NCBI GenBank assembly: GCA_022843325.1 | Contig: JALHNV010000006.1 | Coordinates: 20,593-84,592 of the forward strand | Origin: Pseudolabrys sp. | Lineage (GTDB): Bacteria > Pseudomonadota > Alphaproteobacteria > Rhizobiales > Xanthobacteraceae | DNA: 64,000 nt | Direction of reading: 5' to 3' | Part shown: positions 45,935-55,316 of the stretch, one piece after another | How positions within the stretch are numbered: the first letter of the stretch is position 1 | How the letters are laid out: every line of letters begins with the position of its first letter | Program-made: the position numbers and the translations under genes | Notes under the pieces: model-generated | What the model was told of the DNA's origin: nothing | The model's input: the letters and a program-made list of their open reading frames with translations, nothing else | Database searches by the model: none

Positions 45935-47011
45935 TCAGGCGGCGCGGGCGAATTCCCACGCCTTGTCGGCGAGCGGGCGGATGGTGTCGGCGCGGGCCGG
46001 GGCAAAATCGGAGGTCGCGGTGCCGTCGCGGACGCGGCCGACGATGCCCTGCAGGATGGCGGCGAGACGGAAGAAATTATAGGCGAGATAGACCGGCAGT
46101 GCCGGGCGCGGGTCGAGCCCGGTGCGCGCCACATAAGCATCGACGTAATCGGCCATCGACGGAATGCCGAGGGTCTTGAGGTCGTGCCCGACCAGAGAGC
46201 CGGTGCCGGCCGCGCTGTCGGAATGCGGCATGTGCCACGCCATCAGATGATAGGTGAAATCCGCCAGCGGATCGCCGAGCGTCGACAGCTCCCAGTCCAG
46301 CACCGCCAGGACTTTCGGTGAGTCGTGAGCCACGATCAGGTTGTCGATGCGATAGTCGCCATGCACCAGCCTTGGGCTGCTGGATGGCGGAATGTGCGAC
46401 GGCAGCCAGTCGATCAGTTTCTCCATCGCCTCGATCGGTTCGGTCTGCGAGGCGCGGTATTGCTTCGACCAGCGCTCGACCTGGCGGGCAACATAGTTTT
46501 CGCCGCGGCCGAAATCGGCAAGGCCGATTTGCACGGGATCGAACGCATGCAGCCGCGCGATGGCGTCGTTCATGGCGTCGTACACCGCGGCCCGTTCGGC
46601 CGGGTTGGAGCCATCCATGTGCGGCTCCCAGAACACCCGGCCGTCGGCGAAATCCATGACGTAAAACGGCGTGCCGGCGACGCTGTCGTCGGCGCAGTAA
46701 GCCAGCGGTTCGGCGACCGGAAAACTTTGGCGGTGCAACGCGCTGATGACGCGGAATTCGCGGTCGACCGCATGCGCCGACGGCAGCAGCTTGCCGGGCG
46801 GCTTGCGCCGTAGCACGTAGCGCCGCGCCGGCGTGCCGAGCAGATAGGTGGGGTTCGACTGGCCGCCCTTGAATTGTTTCACGGTTAGCGGGCCGGCATA
46901 GGCGGCAATGTTCGCCGCCATATATTGGTCGAGCCGCGTCTCATCAATGCGCAGCGCCTCCGTCACCTCCTTGGTGCCGGAAAACGCCTGCTGCTTGTCG
47001 ATGCCGCTCAT
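45935..47011 (-). CDS. Phosphotransferase (APH/ACAD10-11-like kinase)
   Basis: 358-residue kinase of the aminoglycoside phosphotransferase/choline kinase fold, the branch related to ACAD10/11. Visible are the nucleotide loop F-K-G-G-Q-S-N-P-T-Y, the ATP-binding lysine in Y-V-L-R-R-K-P, the Brenner motif V-H-G-D-Y-R-I-D-N-L-I and the metal motif L-D-W-E-L-S-T-L-G-D-P. Members of this branch are thought to phosphorylate 4-hydroxyacyl-CoA before dehydration; antibiotic resistance is unlikely. A bicupin gene lies nine bases upstream and is probably co-transcribed. Confidence 0.85.
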   Translation of the reverse strand: MSGIDKQQAFSGTKEVTEALRIDETRLDQYMAANIAAYAGPLTVKQFKGGQSNPTYLLGTPARRYVLRRKPPGKLLPSAHAVDREFRVISALHRQSFPVAEPLAYCADDSVAGTPFYVMDFADGRVFWEPHMDGSNPAERAAVYDAMNDAIARLHAFDPVQIGLADFGRGENYVARQVERWSKQYRASQTEPIEAMEKLIDWLPSHIPPSSSPRLVHGDYRIDNLIVAHDSPKVLAVLDWELSTLGDPLADFTYHLMAWHMPHSDSAAGTGSLVGHDLKTLGIPSMADYVDAYVARTGLDPRPALPVYLAYNFFRLAAILQGIVGRVRDGTATSDFAPARADTIRPLADKAWEFARAA

Positions 47012-47020
47012 GCAACGGGC

Positions 47021-47686
47021 CTATTTGCGGACGGCACCGAAGGTAATGGGTGCGTCGGCGTAGATCTTGTAGCTCTGCGATTTCGGCTTCGCCTTGTCCT
47101 CGTCGTTGGCGTATTCGATCGAGCTTTTGCCGATCAGTCCGCGCGGCAGAATCATGACCCGGATAAAACGGCTCGGCCGGTCGGCGGCGGCCTGCGCGAA
47201 TACCGGATCGGGGCCGGCCTCGTACCAGGCGCCGCCGGGTCCATAGGAGGTCGACCGGCCATGCGTATCGACGCGAATGCCGCCCTCGATCAGGCAGCGG
47301 ATGCCCGGCCCCTGGTGGCGGTGCAGGAGGGCGCAGCCGCCGGGCGGAAAGGCGACGCTGTCGCCGCGCAGCAGCAAATCGCCTTTCGGCATTGAATCGA
47401 GAAAGGCCGAAAATTTCTCGCGCGTGATCATGCCCGGCGCGCAGGCGACCGTGGAGCCCTGGTCGCCGCGCGCCAGTTCCCAGCGCCAGCAGGTGACGCC
47501 GTCAGGACCTGGCTTCACCGCGGTGGCGCCTTCGCCATGCCAAGTTTCGCCTTCGCTCAGCGGCTTGCCATCGATGGTGGCGGTGCCATGCACGACGAAG
47601 ATGAAACGCGGCAAAGGCGCCAGCCGGAACTCGACATTTTCGGCGCTGGAAAGGACGTCTTCGTAAAGCCGCAACACGGGATGCAT
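47021..47686 (-). CDS. Two-cupin-domain protein
   Basis: 221 residues, start ATG 47686 behind GGAGAC. Two cupin barrels: residues about 5-95, with F-I-F-V-V-H-G-T-A-T-I-D-G and G-E-T-W-H-G-E-G, and about 110-210, with L-L-H-R-H-Q-G-P-G-I-R-C-L-I-E-G and G-P-G-G-A-W-Y-E-A-G. The second has the H-x-H metal ligands; the first is weaker. This could be a dioxygenase or a small-molecule binding protein. It precedes the kinase gene by nine bases, so the two may serve one catabolic step. Confidence 0.78.
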   Translation of the reverse strand: MHPVLRLYEDVLSSAENVEFRLAPLPRFIFVVHGTATIDGKPLSEGETWHGEGATAVKPGPDGVTCWRWELARGDQGSTVACAPGMITREKFSAFLDSMPKGDLLLRGDSVAFPPGGCALLHRHQGPGIRCLIEGGIRVDTHGRSTSYGPGGAWYEAGPDPVFAQAAADRPSRFIRVMILPRGLIGKSSIEYANDEDKAKPKSQSYKIYADAPITFGAVRK

Positions 47687-47737
47687 GTCTTTTTTGTCTC
47701 CTACCTGTGCGTCTTCCGGTGTACCCGGGAATGGCGG

Positions 47738-48136
47738 TCACGCCCGCCGCGCGGCGGCGATGTCGGTCTGCAAGAAATCGGCGCCCTTGAATAGCAGCGG
47801 CAAGTTGCGCGACTTGGCAAGGCCATAGGTAAAGCAGTCGGCGATATTCAGACGCGCCGGATGGCGGCCCTTGCCATAGCGCAGGAAGGCCTCGACGGCG
47901 ATGTGCGCCTGTTCCACCGTTACGTCGACGGTCTCGATGCCGAGCGCTGAGAGCAGTTGTGCGATCCGTTGCGGATCGGCATCGATCCGGCGACCAATCA
48001 CCACCAGGTTGGTTTCGACCAGCGAGACAGCCGACATAATTGCGCCATCGGCGGAATCGAGGGCGGCGATCATATCCGCGGCGTCAGGCTCGTCGCGCAC
48101 AATGGCAACGACCGCGGAACTATCGACCACCATCAT
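47738..48136 (-). CDS. vapC: VapC-family PIN-domain toxin
   Basis: 132-residue ribonuclease toxin of a type II toxin-antitoxin system. The acidic PIN pocket is present: D in M-M-V-V-D-S-S-A-V-V, E in L-V-E-T-N near 42, and D in N-I-A-D-C near 99, followed by G-L-A-K-S-R-N-L-P-L-L-F-K-G. Its ATG overlaps the antitoxin stop (ATGA), so toxin is made only with antitoxin. The target RNA is not predictable; many VapCs cut tRNA. Confidence 0.9.
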   Translation of the reverse strand: MMVVDSSAVVAIVRDEPDAADMIAALDSADGAIMSAVSLVETNLVVIGRRIDADPQRIAQLLSALGIETVDVTVEQAHIAVEAFLRYGKGRHPARLNIADCFTYGLAKSRNLPLLFKGADFLQTDIAAARRA

Positions 48137-48393
48137 CGCGGCAGGCCGTTGTCGTCGTAGCCGATGATATCGTCGTCGGTCAGATCGTCGTTGATTCTCT
48201 TCAGCGAACCGAAATAGGCCAGTTGTTCGGCCAGCTTCAGGCGATCCACCCGGCCCTGGCGATGCGGCGGCTCCAGTTTGGCCAGCCGCTCGGCCACCGA
48301 ACGGTCGATGGCATCGGTCAAGGTCTCGCCGGTGCGGGCGGCAAGTTCGCGAATGCGCGCTTCGGTCTCAGGGTTCTTGATAAACACGCCCAT
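48133..48393 (-). CDS. vapB: VapB-like antitoxin (Rv0623 type)
   Basis: 86 residues from ATG 48393, five bases after GGAGG; a GTG at 48399 sits too close to that site. The N-terminal part M-G-V-F-I-K-N-P-E-T-E-A-R-I-R-E-L-A is a short DNA-binding strand-helix unit, and the C-terminal half (with H-R-Q-G-R-V and the acidic D-D-L-T-D-D-D-I-I-G-Y) should wrap the toxin. It is translationally coupled to vapC. An inverted repeat at 48403-48433 lies directly upstream and is the likely autoregulation site. Confidence 0.88.
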   Translation of the reverse strand: MGVFIKNPETEARIRELAARTGETLTDAIDRSVAERLAKLEPPHRQGRVDRLKLAEQLAYFGSLKRINDDLTDDDIIGYDDNGLPR

Positions 48394-48402
48394 CGACACC
48401 TC

Positions 48403-48433
48403 CGTATATACTCAACGTACGAAAGTATATACG
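48403..48433 (-). promoter_or_regulatory. Inverted repeat upstream of vapBC, likely operator
   Basis: CGTATATACT (48403-48412) and AGTATATACG (48424-48433) are perfect 10-bp inverted arms with an 11-base spacer; the arm centres are 21 bases apart, two turns of B-DNA. The site is AT-rich in a GC-rich region and contains the promoter-like TATA text. It lies 10 bases before the vapB start and overlaps its ribosome site region. Autorepression by the VapBC complex is the expected use. Confidence 0.78.
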
Positions 48434-48450
48434 TAGTCCTGCCGCCACCG

Positions 48451-49728
48451 CTAGGAGGATTCTCGCTCGATGGCGCGCCAGCCGATATCGCGGCGGCAGA
48501 AGCCGCCCGGCCAGTCGATTTTGTCGACCGCCTGATACGCGCGGTGCTGCGCTTCGGCGACCGTCTTTCCCCGGGCGCAGACATTCAGCACGCGGCCGCC
48601 ATTGCTCAGAACTCGCCCGCCGTCGGCCTTGGTGCCGGCGTGGAAAATCTCGACGCCCTCGACCTGCGCGGCCGCGTCGAGGCCTGCGATCGGCGAGCCG
48701 CGCTGGTAATCGCCGGGATAGCCGTTGGCCGCCATCACCACGGTCAGCGCCGCGTCCGGGTACCAGCGCAGATCGAAGTTCTTCAATTGCCCGTCGCGTG
48801 CCGCCATCAGCGCCGGCACCAGATCTGACATCAGACGCAGCATCAACACCTGACATTCGGGGTCGCCGAAGCGGACGTTGTATTCGATCAGTTGCGGGCC
48901 ATCCTTGGTGATCATCAGGCCCGCAAACAGCACGCCCTTGAACGGCGCGCCCATCGCCTTCATGGCGCGCACCGTCGGATGGATGATCTCGTCCATCACA
49001 CGCTGGTTCATCTCCGGCGTCATCACCGGTGCCGGCGAATAGGCGCCCATGCCGCCGGTGTTCGGCCCCTTGTCGCCGTCGCCGACGCGCTTGTGATCCT
49101 GCGCCGAGGCAAGTGCGATGGCGGTCTCGCCATCGCACAGCGCGAAGAACGACGCTTCCTCGCCGACCAGACAGGCCTCGATGACAATTTCCCAGGCGGG
49201 CTGGCCAAGCCCGCCATCGAACATCATGTCGATGGCCGCTTCGGCCTCGGCCACCGTTTCGGCGACCACGACGCCTTTGCCTGCGGCGAGTCCATCGGCT
49301 TTCACCACGATCGGGGCGCCCTGCTGGCGCACATAGGCTTTGGCGGCCTCGGCGCCCTTGAAGCGTTCATAGGCCGCGGTCGGGATCTTGTTGGCCTTGC
49401 ACAGGTCCTTGGTGAAGCCCTTGGAGCCCTCCAGCCGCGCCGCCCATTTGCTTGGGCCGAACGCCTTGATGCCCGCAGCTTCCAGATCGTCGACGATGCC
49501 GGCGCACAGCGGCACTTCCGGGCCGACCACGACCAGATCGATCTTTCGGTCCTTAGCGAAGGCGATCACCGCCGCATGGTCGGCGAGGTCCAGCGCCACG
49601 CATTCGGCCTCGGCCGCGATGCCGGCATTACCGGGCGCGCAGTAGAGCTTGTCGGCCAGCGGGCTCGCCGCCATTTTCCACGCCAGCGCGTGCTCGCGAC
49701 CGCCGGAACCCAGGATCAGAATATTCAT
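48451..49728 (-). CDS. purD: Phosphoribosylamine--glycine ligase
   Basis: Second step of purine synthesis: joins glycine to phosphoribosylamine with ATP. It is 425 residues with the standard architecture. It starts [17 protein letters not shown]; the ATP-grasp motifs [13 protein letters not shown] and [10 protein letters not shown] are present, and the GARS signature follows. It is divergent from xseA (74 bases). vapBC lies directly downstream on the same strand. Confidence 0.97.
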   Translation of the reverse strand: MNILILGSGGREHALAWKMAASPLADKLYCAPGNAGIAAEAECVALDLADHAAVIAFAKDRKIDLVVVGPEVPLCAGIVDDLEAAGIKAFGPSKWAARLEGSKGFTKDLCKANKIPTAAYERFKGAEAAKAYVRQQGAPIVVKADGLAAGKGVVVAETVAEAEAAIDMMFDGGLGQPAWEIVIEACLVGEEASFFALCDGETAIALASAQDHKRVGDGDKGPNTGGMGAYSPAPVMTPEMNQRVMDEIIHPTVRAMKAMGAPFKGVLFAGLMITKDGPQLIEYNVRFGDPECQVLMLRLMSDLVPALMAARDGQLKNFDLRWYPDAALTVVMAANGYPGDYQRGSPIAGLDAAAQVEGVEIFHAGTKADGGRVLSNGGRVLNVCARGKTVAEAQHRAYQAVDKIDWPGGFCRRDIGWRAIERESS

Positions 49729-49802
49729 GAAAGGGCCGCCTTAGGGGATCATCGCCGGGTGGTGTAGCATGGTGCCTCACCCCCGCAAGAGATTCGGTCC
49801 GA

Positions 49803-51368
49803 ATGGCAGAGCCCGCCCTGAATAACGTTGTGGAATGGTCCGTTTCCGAGCTGTCGGCGGCCCTCAAACGCACGGTTGAGGACAATTACGGCTACGTCCG
49901 GGTGCGCGGCGAAATCTCCGGTTTCCGCGGCGCGGCGCCGTCCGGGCACTGCTATTTCCGCCTCAAGGACGACCGGGCGGTGCTGGAAGGCGTGATCTGG
50001 AAGGGCGTCTACGGCCGCATGCGGGTGAAACCCGAAGAGGGCCTCGACGTCATCGTCACCGGCAAGCTGACGACGTTCCCCGGCTCGTCGAAATATCAGT
50101 TGGTCATCGACAGCCTGGAGCCCGCCGGCATCGGCGCGCTGATGAAGCTTCTCGACGAGCGCAAGAAGAAGCTCGCCGCCGAAGGGCTGTTCGACGAGGC
50201 GCGCAAGCAACTCATTCCGTTTCTGCCCGATGTCATCGGCGTGGTGACGTCGCCGACCGGCGCCGTCATCCGCGACATATTGCACCGGCTGGCCGACCGA
50301 TTCCCGCGCCGCGTGCTGGTGTGGCCGGTGCGGGTGCAGGGCGACGCCTCGGCCGGTGAAGTCGCCAACGCCATTCGCGGTTTCAACGCGCTGCCCGAGG
50401 GCGGCGCGTTGCCCCGGCCCGATCTGATCATCGTCGCGCGCGGTGGCGGCTCGCTGGAGGACCTCTGGTCATTCAATGAAGAGATCGTCGTGCGCGCCGC
50501 GGCCGACAGCATGATCCCGCTGATCTCGGCGGTCGGCCACGAGACCGACATCACACTGATCGACTTTGCCTCCGACCGGCGGGCGCCGACCCCAACCGCC
50601 GCCGCCGAAATGGCGGTGCCGGTGCGCGCCGAACTCCTGGGCACGCTCACGTCGCTCGGCGCGCGCAAGCTGGCCTGCTGGCAGCGCGGGCTTGAGCGAC
50701 ACCGCAAGGAACTGGCGGCGCTGACGCGGGCGCTGCCCAAGGACATTCTTGCCGGCCCGCGTCAGCAACTGGATACGCTGGCCGAACGGCTGCCGCGCGC
50801 GCTCCGCGCCAACGCGCAGGTGCACCATACCCAGTATTCGCGCGTCGCCACGCGGCTGGCGCCGCAACTGCTGTCGAACACGGTCGAACGGCGGCGCGAG
50901 CGCTACGACAGCCTCAACCAGCGTCTCAAGGCCAGCCTGATCGCCAATGCGCAAGCCCATTCCGCGCGCATCGAACGGGCGAAGGAGCGTGTCGTTGCGT
51001 TCGGCGAGCGTTCGCAGCGCGCGACGGTGGCGCTGCTCAAACACCATCAGGGCCGCATCGAGCGCGCCGACCGGCTGCTGAATGCGTTTTCGTACCGCGA
51101 GGTGCTCAAGCGCGGCTTTGCGCTGGTGCGGGACGGCGAGGGCCGGCCGCTGCGCGGCGCTGCGGGCGTTTCGGCAGGCATGCCGCTCGACATCGAATTT
51201 GCCGATGGCCGCATCGGCGCCACGGCCGATGGCGCGGGCGCCGCCGTCGTTGTCAGAGAGACAGCCGTCACCCGGACGGTGGTCGTCGAGGCGCCGCCGA
51301 AGCCCAGGCCGCGCGCCAAAGGCGGCGGCGAGGGTTCTGGCGGGCAGGGCAGCCTGTTCGGGGCCTAA
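49803..51368 (+). CDS. xseA: Exodeoxyribonuclease VII large subunit
   Basis: Catalytic subunit of ExoVII, which degrades single-stranded DNA. It is 521 residues. The N-terminal OB fold ([11 protein letters not shown] near residue 30) is followed by the catalytic core with [15 protein letters not shown] and [19 protein letters not shown] and [12 protein letters not shown] long coiled-coil part comes before a C-terminal L-K-R-G-F-A-L-V-R. The stop overlaps that of the convergent receptor gene by four bases (CTAA). The small subunit xseB is not in the window. Confidence 0.95.
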   Translation: MAEPALNNVVEWSVSELSAALKRTVEDNYGYVRVRGEISGFRGAAPSGHCYFRLKDDRAVLEGVIWKGVYGRMRVKPEEGLDVIVTGKLTTFPGSSKYQLVIDSLEPAGIGALMKLLDERKKKLAAEGLFDEARKQLIPFLPDVIGVVTSPTGAVIRDILHRLADRFPRRVLVWPVRVQGDASAGEVANAIRGFNALPEGGALPRPDLIIVARGGGSLEDLWSFNEEIVVRAAADSMIPLISAVGHETDITLIDFASDRRAPTPTAAAEMAVPVRAELLGTLTSLGARKLACWQRGLERHRKELAALTRALPKDILAGPRQQLDTLAERLPRALRANAQVHHTQYSRVATRLAPQLLSNTVERRRERYDSLNQRLKASLIANAQAHSARIERAKERVVAFGERSQRATVALLKHHQGRIERADRLLNAFSYREVLKRGFALVRDGEGRPLRGAAGVSAGMPLDIEFADGRIGATADGAGAAVVVRETAVTRTVVVEAPPKPRPRAKGGGEGSGGQGSLFGA

Positions 51369-53485
51369 TACTTCACACTCGCGAACAGCCGCACCCCCAA
51401 CCCCGGCATCACCACCTCATCCTTGGAATAGGACGCGCTGTTGCGGATGGTGCGGTTGAGCAAGTTGGTGCCATTGATGCCGACCGTGATCGCGCTGAGC
51501 TGGTCGCGGCGCGGATTGACGGCGTTCCAAGTGTAGCTCACCTCGGCGCGCAGGTCGTCATAAGCCGGCGTCGTGGTTTCGGCGACAGCAGCGATGTCGT
51601 TCTGTGCGAAGGCGTGGATCAGACGCACCCGCGCCAGCCAGTTGGCATCGCGCCAGTAAGCTCCGCCGCCGAGCCGCATCGGCGGAATGCGGGGCACATT
51701 GGTGCCGTCGCTGAACGTCGCCCTCACCAGGTCGAACTGGTTTTCGACACCGAAGACGCCACCTGCCACGGGCAGCAGATCCCACTGGCTCTGTAATTCC
51801 ACGCCGCGGAACGTCGCGTCACGCTGCGAGAAAATCGCTTCGCTGAGTTCCTCGTCGGGCAACGAGCAATCGCCGGCATCGTCGCACGTGTTGCCGGTGA
51901 GCCGCCGGTAGATGAAGCCCTTGTATTTGGTAACGTAAGCCGTCGCCTCGAAGCGGAACGGCCCGGTGGCGCGGCGCAGGCCGAGCTCCAGCGACTGTGC
52001 TGCCTCGATGCCGAGGCCGATATTGCCCTTGTCGAATGTCTCGGTGGCGTGATGACTTCCGCCGGAGAACAGTTCGGCCGGTTTCGGCGCGCGCTCGACA
52101 TATTGCCCCGTGATGCTGGCGACGAGATCCAGCGGCAAATTCTGTATCAGTCCGAGGCTGACGCTCTTCGGCGTGAAACCGAGCGAGGCCGGCGTTTGGC
52201 CGAGCACGCCCGGCACGTCGAAGGAACGCGCCGTGCCGTCGAGATCGACCCGCTCGATGCGGCCGGCCAGTTGCGCCTTGGTGGTGTCGGTGAATTTGAA
52301 TTCGTTGAACATGTAGCCGGCGATACGGCGGTTGCTGTTCGGGTCCCACAGGCCGATGCCGTCCGGGCTCGACGCGGTCAGCTTCTGGTGGCCGCCCTGC
52401 ACGCCGATCGCCGTGGTTAGCGCCGCGAAGCGCAGATTGAACGGCGCGAGCTGCATTTCGACGCGGCCTTCCTGCTCCTTGTTGGTGAAGGTCTGGTGCA
52501 CCGTGTCGGAGCCGGGATCGGCCGTGTCCTCGAGGCCGCGTTCGTCGTGCTTGTAGTCGGTGAAGCCGCCCCAGAAACGGATCGCATCAATGGCGCCGCC
52601 CGGACTGCGCCATTCGCCTTTGGTCAGAATCTTGGTTTGGTTGGCGTCAATGCGGGCGTTCTCCTCAGCGCCCTCGCTGGTGGGGATATGATAGAGCGCG
52701 TTGTTCTGCATGATGGCAGCGCCGACGAAGCCGTTGTCGAAGATGTAGGAGCCGCCGACCGACTGTCCGTTGGCGCGGGCGGCGGAGTTGGCCTGACGGC
52801 CGCCGGGAATCCGGTAGTCCTGCGCGTTGCGCGCGAACGCGTCGGCGTGGATGGCGACATTGCCAGCGCCGGCATCCAGCAGCACCGCGCCGTCGTGGCC
52901 GCTGTCGACGCTGCTGGCCGCGCCGCGCAATTCGGTTGATATGCCGCGCTTCGGAATTGCGGTCGGAATGCGGTTGTTGGTGGTTTCCACCACGCCGCCG
53001 ATCGCCTGCGGGCCGAACCGCAACGAGGCCGGGCCGCGGATCACTTCGACGCGGTCGATGCTGAGCGGATCGACCGGGACGAAGTGGTCTTCGCCGAGAT
53101 CGGACGCGCCGTTGGCGCCGATGCCGTTTTCCTGAATACGCACGCGGTTGACGTCGAGACCGCGGATGATCGGGCGGCTTGAGGCGCCGGGGGCGAAGCC
53201 CGAGCCGGTGATGCCGGGCATGCCGAACAGCAGATCGCCAAGAGTGGCGGCGCCGCTGCGGCGGATGTCGGCGTCCGGCACCACGGTGACGGTGGCGAAC
53301 TGGTCGGTCACCACCGGCAGCGTGCCCTGCAATTCGCCGGTCGCGGGTGCGGTGGCGGGCCGCTGGATCGGGCTGGGCGTGCTGACCACGATCTCCGGCA
53401 GCGCGACTTGCGCGGTTGACGGCGTGGCGAGCAGAACGAACGGAGAGACGGCCAGCAGCAGGCTGCGGCGGATACGAAACGACAT
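51365..53485 (-). CDS. TonB-dependent outer-membrane receptor, ZnuD-like
   Basis: 706 residues from ATG 53485 with GAGG six bases upstream; a longer frame to 53710 is not supported. After the signal peptide (cleaved near S-T-A-Q-V) comes the plug with [12 protein letters not shown] and [14 protein letters not shown]; the barrel ends in F-A-S-V-K-Y, a good terminal aromatic. The loop [18 protein letters not shown] resembles ZnuD-type zinc receptors. A Zur-box-like palindrome lies upstream of the DUF2946 gene that precedes it. Zinc import is therefore favoured, though other metals are possible. Confidence 0.82.
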   Translation of the reverse strand: MSFRIRRSLLLAVSPFVLLATPSTAQVALPEIVVSTPSPIQRPATAPATGELQGTLPVVTDQFATVTVVPDADIRRSGAATLGDLLFGMPGITGSGFAPGASSRPIIRGLDVNRVRIQENGIGANGASDLGEDHFVPVDPLSIDRVEVIRGPASLRFGPQAIGGVVETTNNRIPTAIPKRGISTELRGAASSVDSGHDGAVLLDAGAGNVAIHADAFARNAQDYRIPGGRQANSAARANGQSVGGSYIFDNGFVGAAIMQNNALYHIPTSEGAEENARIDANQTKILTKGEWRSPGGAIDAIRFWGGFTDYKHDERGLEDTADPGSDTVHQTFTNKEQEGRVEMQLAPFNLRFAALTTAIGVQGGHQKLTASSPDGIGLWDPNSNRRIAGYMFNEFKFTDTTKAQLAGRIERVDLDGTARSFDVPGVLGQTPASLGFTPKSVSLGLIQNLPLDLVASITGQYVERAPKPAELFSGGSHHATETFDKGNIGLGIEAAQSLELGLRRATGPFRFEATAYVTKYKGFIYRRLTGNTCDDAGDCSLPDEELSEAIFSQRDATFRGVELQSQWDLLPVAGGVFGVENQFDLVRATFSDGTNVPRIPPMRLGGGAYWRDANWLARVRLIHAFAQNDIAAVAETTTPAYDDLRAEVSYTWNAVNPRRDQLSAITVGINGTNLLNRTIRNSASYSKDEVVMPGLGVRLFASVKY

Positions 53486-53579
53486 GAGAACCTCGAGAAC
53501 CTGAACATCCGGAAACCCAACGGGACAGGCCGGCGCGGGAGGCGCGACCGATCGCGATGAGGCGAGACTGAAGCGGAGA

Positions 53580-53924
53580 TCAGGCCCGCGGCGGCGCGCG
53601 GGGCTGGAACGGCTGCCGCGCCGCGTGCCGCTGGACGTTGTCTTCGGAAGGGATTGGCGCGCGGGCTGCCGTACCGACCGGCAGCAGCAGCGCAGGTATC
53701 GATGAACCAAACGGGGTCGCGTCGATATTCAGGATGGCGCAGATCGCGCAGGCGTCGCGCCCGTGACGATCGCCCGGACTACCATCTCCGGTTGTATCTG
53801 GTTGTATCGCGCTCGCCGGTGTGGCCGCGACCTCTGCGGCATGCCCATGGCCGAAAGACACCGCCAGGTGCAGGGTCAGCGCTATCAGCGCCAGCCATCG
53901 CGTTCGTGTTCGCCGTTTGCGCAT
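53580..53924 (-). CDS. DUF2946-like exported small protein
   Basis: 114 residues from ATG 53924 (GTG 53930 possible). An N-terminal hydrophobic segment W-L-A-L-I-A-L-T-L-H-L-A-V-S-F-G-H-G-H is followed by a D-A-C-A-I-C-A-I-L core and a late F-Q-P-R-A-P-P tail, which fit DUF2946. The Cys pair and His residues could bind metal. The gene is upstream of the receptor gene on the same strand, with 94 bases between, and 19 bases downstream of a Zur-box-like site. A helper role in metal uptake is inferred. Confidence 0.72.
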   Translation of the reverse strand: MRKRRTRTRWLALIALTLHLAVSFGHGHAAEVAATPASAIQPDTTGDGSPGDRHGRDACAICAILNIDATPFGSSIPALLLPVGTAARAPIPSEDNVQRHAARQPFQPRAPPRA

Positions 53925-53942
53925 CCCCACCGTCGCCCTGTC

Positions 53943-53965
53943 GTAGTGTTACAATATAACATTAC
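53943..53965 (-). promoter_or_regulatory. Zur-box-like palindrome before the DUF2946-receptor genes
   Basis: TGTTA (53947-53951) and TAACA (53957-53961) form the inner arms around CAATA; extended outward, GTAGTGTTA and TAACATTAC match at eight of nine pairs. The form ATGTTATAATATAACAT is the Zur site that I know from Rhizobium relatives. It is strongly AT-rich against its surroundings and lies 19 bases upstream of the DUF2946 start, where a repressor would block transcription under zinc-replete conditions. Confidence 0.7.
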
Positions 53966-54108
53966 GTAACGGCGCCGGTGTCAATCTCTCTCTGCGGCGG
54001 TGATATGGCCCGGCGCAATGCCCAATACGGTTGGAACCGGCGCAGGGTTTCGTTCTTGCGTGTGAGCGACTATCTTCAACGAACCACCCGCCGCCACGGA
54101 GGCTTCTC

Positions 54109-54327
54109 TTGCTCAATCGCTACGACCGCTCGCCGCCGACCAACGGCGAGGCGGAGGTGAAATACCTTGACGGCGATTTCCGCGTGGTGCGGCCGGGCGC
54201 CTTCGTGCGCTGCGCGGTGACCGCCGTGCCGATCCCGCTTGAGGAACTGAAGTACTGGAGCGTCGACCGGCAGGAGGCCTATGCCTCGCCCGAGGCTGTG
54301 TTGCAGCGGCTGGCGCCCGAGCGCTAG
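54109..54327 (+). CDS. DUF2093 family protein
   Basis: 72 residues, start TTG 54109, seven bases after GGAGG; no in-frame ATG fits better. The sequence has V-K-Y-L-D-G-D-F-R-V-V-R-P-G-A-F-V-R-C-A-V-T and I-P-L-E-E-L-K-Y-W-S-V-D-R-Q-E, the DUF2093 hallmark. The family is small, conserved in Hyphomicrobiales and of unknown function. Its stop overlaps the lpxK stop by four bases (CTAG read from both sides). It is often next to lpxK, as here. Confidence 0.85.
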   Translation: MLNRYDRSPPTNGEAEVKYLDGDFRVVRPGAFVRCAVTAVPIPLEELKYWSVDRQEAYASPEAVLQRLAPER

Positions 54328-55316
54328 CGACCCAGCTTTTCCAGAATGAGCCGCCGCAACGCATCCGCATCATCCACGGCCAGTGTGACCGGCAACACGT
54401 GCGACTTGGCGGCCAGCGCCGCCAGCAACGGATCGCCCGCAATCCGCGCGCGGTCTTTCTCCGTGGTGAGGAGCGACAGGCCGTCGCGCTCGGCCTGCAT
54501 GATCAGGTCGCCGGCCTCTTCGCCCGTGTAGCGATGATGGTCGGCGAAGCTGCGGCGCTCGGCCACCTCGATGCCGGCATCGGTCGCTGTGGCGAAGAAC
54601 TTCTCCGGATCGCCGATACCGGCAAAGGCCAGAGCCTTGCGCGCTTTCAGCGACGCGACCGCAGCCGGGTCGGGCGTCAGCCGGCCATGGAACATCGTCA
54701 GGTGAGGCGCCGCGGCGATGACGGTGTTGGCGGCCGCACCATCGCCAATCACCAGGAGTGCATCGGTACGCCGTAATTGCGCTATGAGAGGCGCGCGCAA
54801 GGGACCGGCGGGAAACACGCAGCCATTACCGATGCCGCGCCGGGCATCGATTACAGCCAAGGTGAAATCTTTCGCCAGCGATCCGTTCTGCAAGCCATCG
54901 TCCATGACGATGACATCGGCGCCGTGGGCAATCGCGGCCTGCGCGCCGGCGACGCGGTCGCGCGCCACGATGGTCGGCGCCGTCCGCGCCAGCAGCAGCG
55001 CTTCGTCGCCGACCGCCGCGGCGCTGTCCGTCTCCGGACCGACCTGCTTCGCGCCAACGTTGCTGCCGCCATAGCCGCGCGTCAGGCAAAAGGGCTTGCG
55101 CCCCTCGGCGGTCAGTATCTGTGCCAACATGATGGCGGTTGGCGTCTTGCCGGCGCCGCCGAGCGTGAAGTTGCCGACGCACAGCACCGGCACGCCGCAT
55201 CGCGCCCCGGACTTCTGCATGCGTCGGGACGCCACAGCGCCGTAAGCCATGCCAAACGGCGACAACAATGCGGATTGCAGCCCCGGTTCTTCCCACCAGA
55301 AGCCGGGTTCACGCAT
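54324..55316 (-). CDS. lpxK: Tetraacyldisaccharide 4'-kinase
   Basis: Adds the 4'-phosphate in lipid A synthesis at the inner membrane. It is 330 residues from ATG 55316. The N terminus M-R-E-P-G-F-W-W-E-E-P-G-L-Q-S and the P-loop G-N-F-T-L-G-G-A-G-K-T-P-T are clear; V-M-D-D-G-L-Q-N holds the catalytic Asp-rich motif. The start overlaps the waaA stop by eight bases. It is the last gene of the pmbA-to-lpxK run. Confidence 0.95.
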   Translation of the reverse strand: MREPGFWWEEPGLQSALLSPFGMAYGAVASRRMQKSGARCGVPVLCVGNFTLGGAGKTPTAIMLAQILTAEGRKPFCLTRGYGGSNVGAKQVGPETDSAAAVGDEALLLARTAPTIVARDRVAGAQAAIAHGADVIVMDDGLQNGSLAKDFTLAVIDARRGIGNGCVFPAGPLRAPLIAQLRRTDALLVIGDGAAANTVIAAAPHLTMFHGRLTPDPAAVASLKARKALAFAGIGDPEKFFATATDAGIEVAERRSFADHHRYTGEEAGDLIMQAERDGLSLLTTEKDRARIAGDPLLAALAAKSHVLPVTLAVDDADALRRLILEKLGR

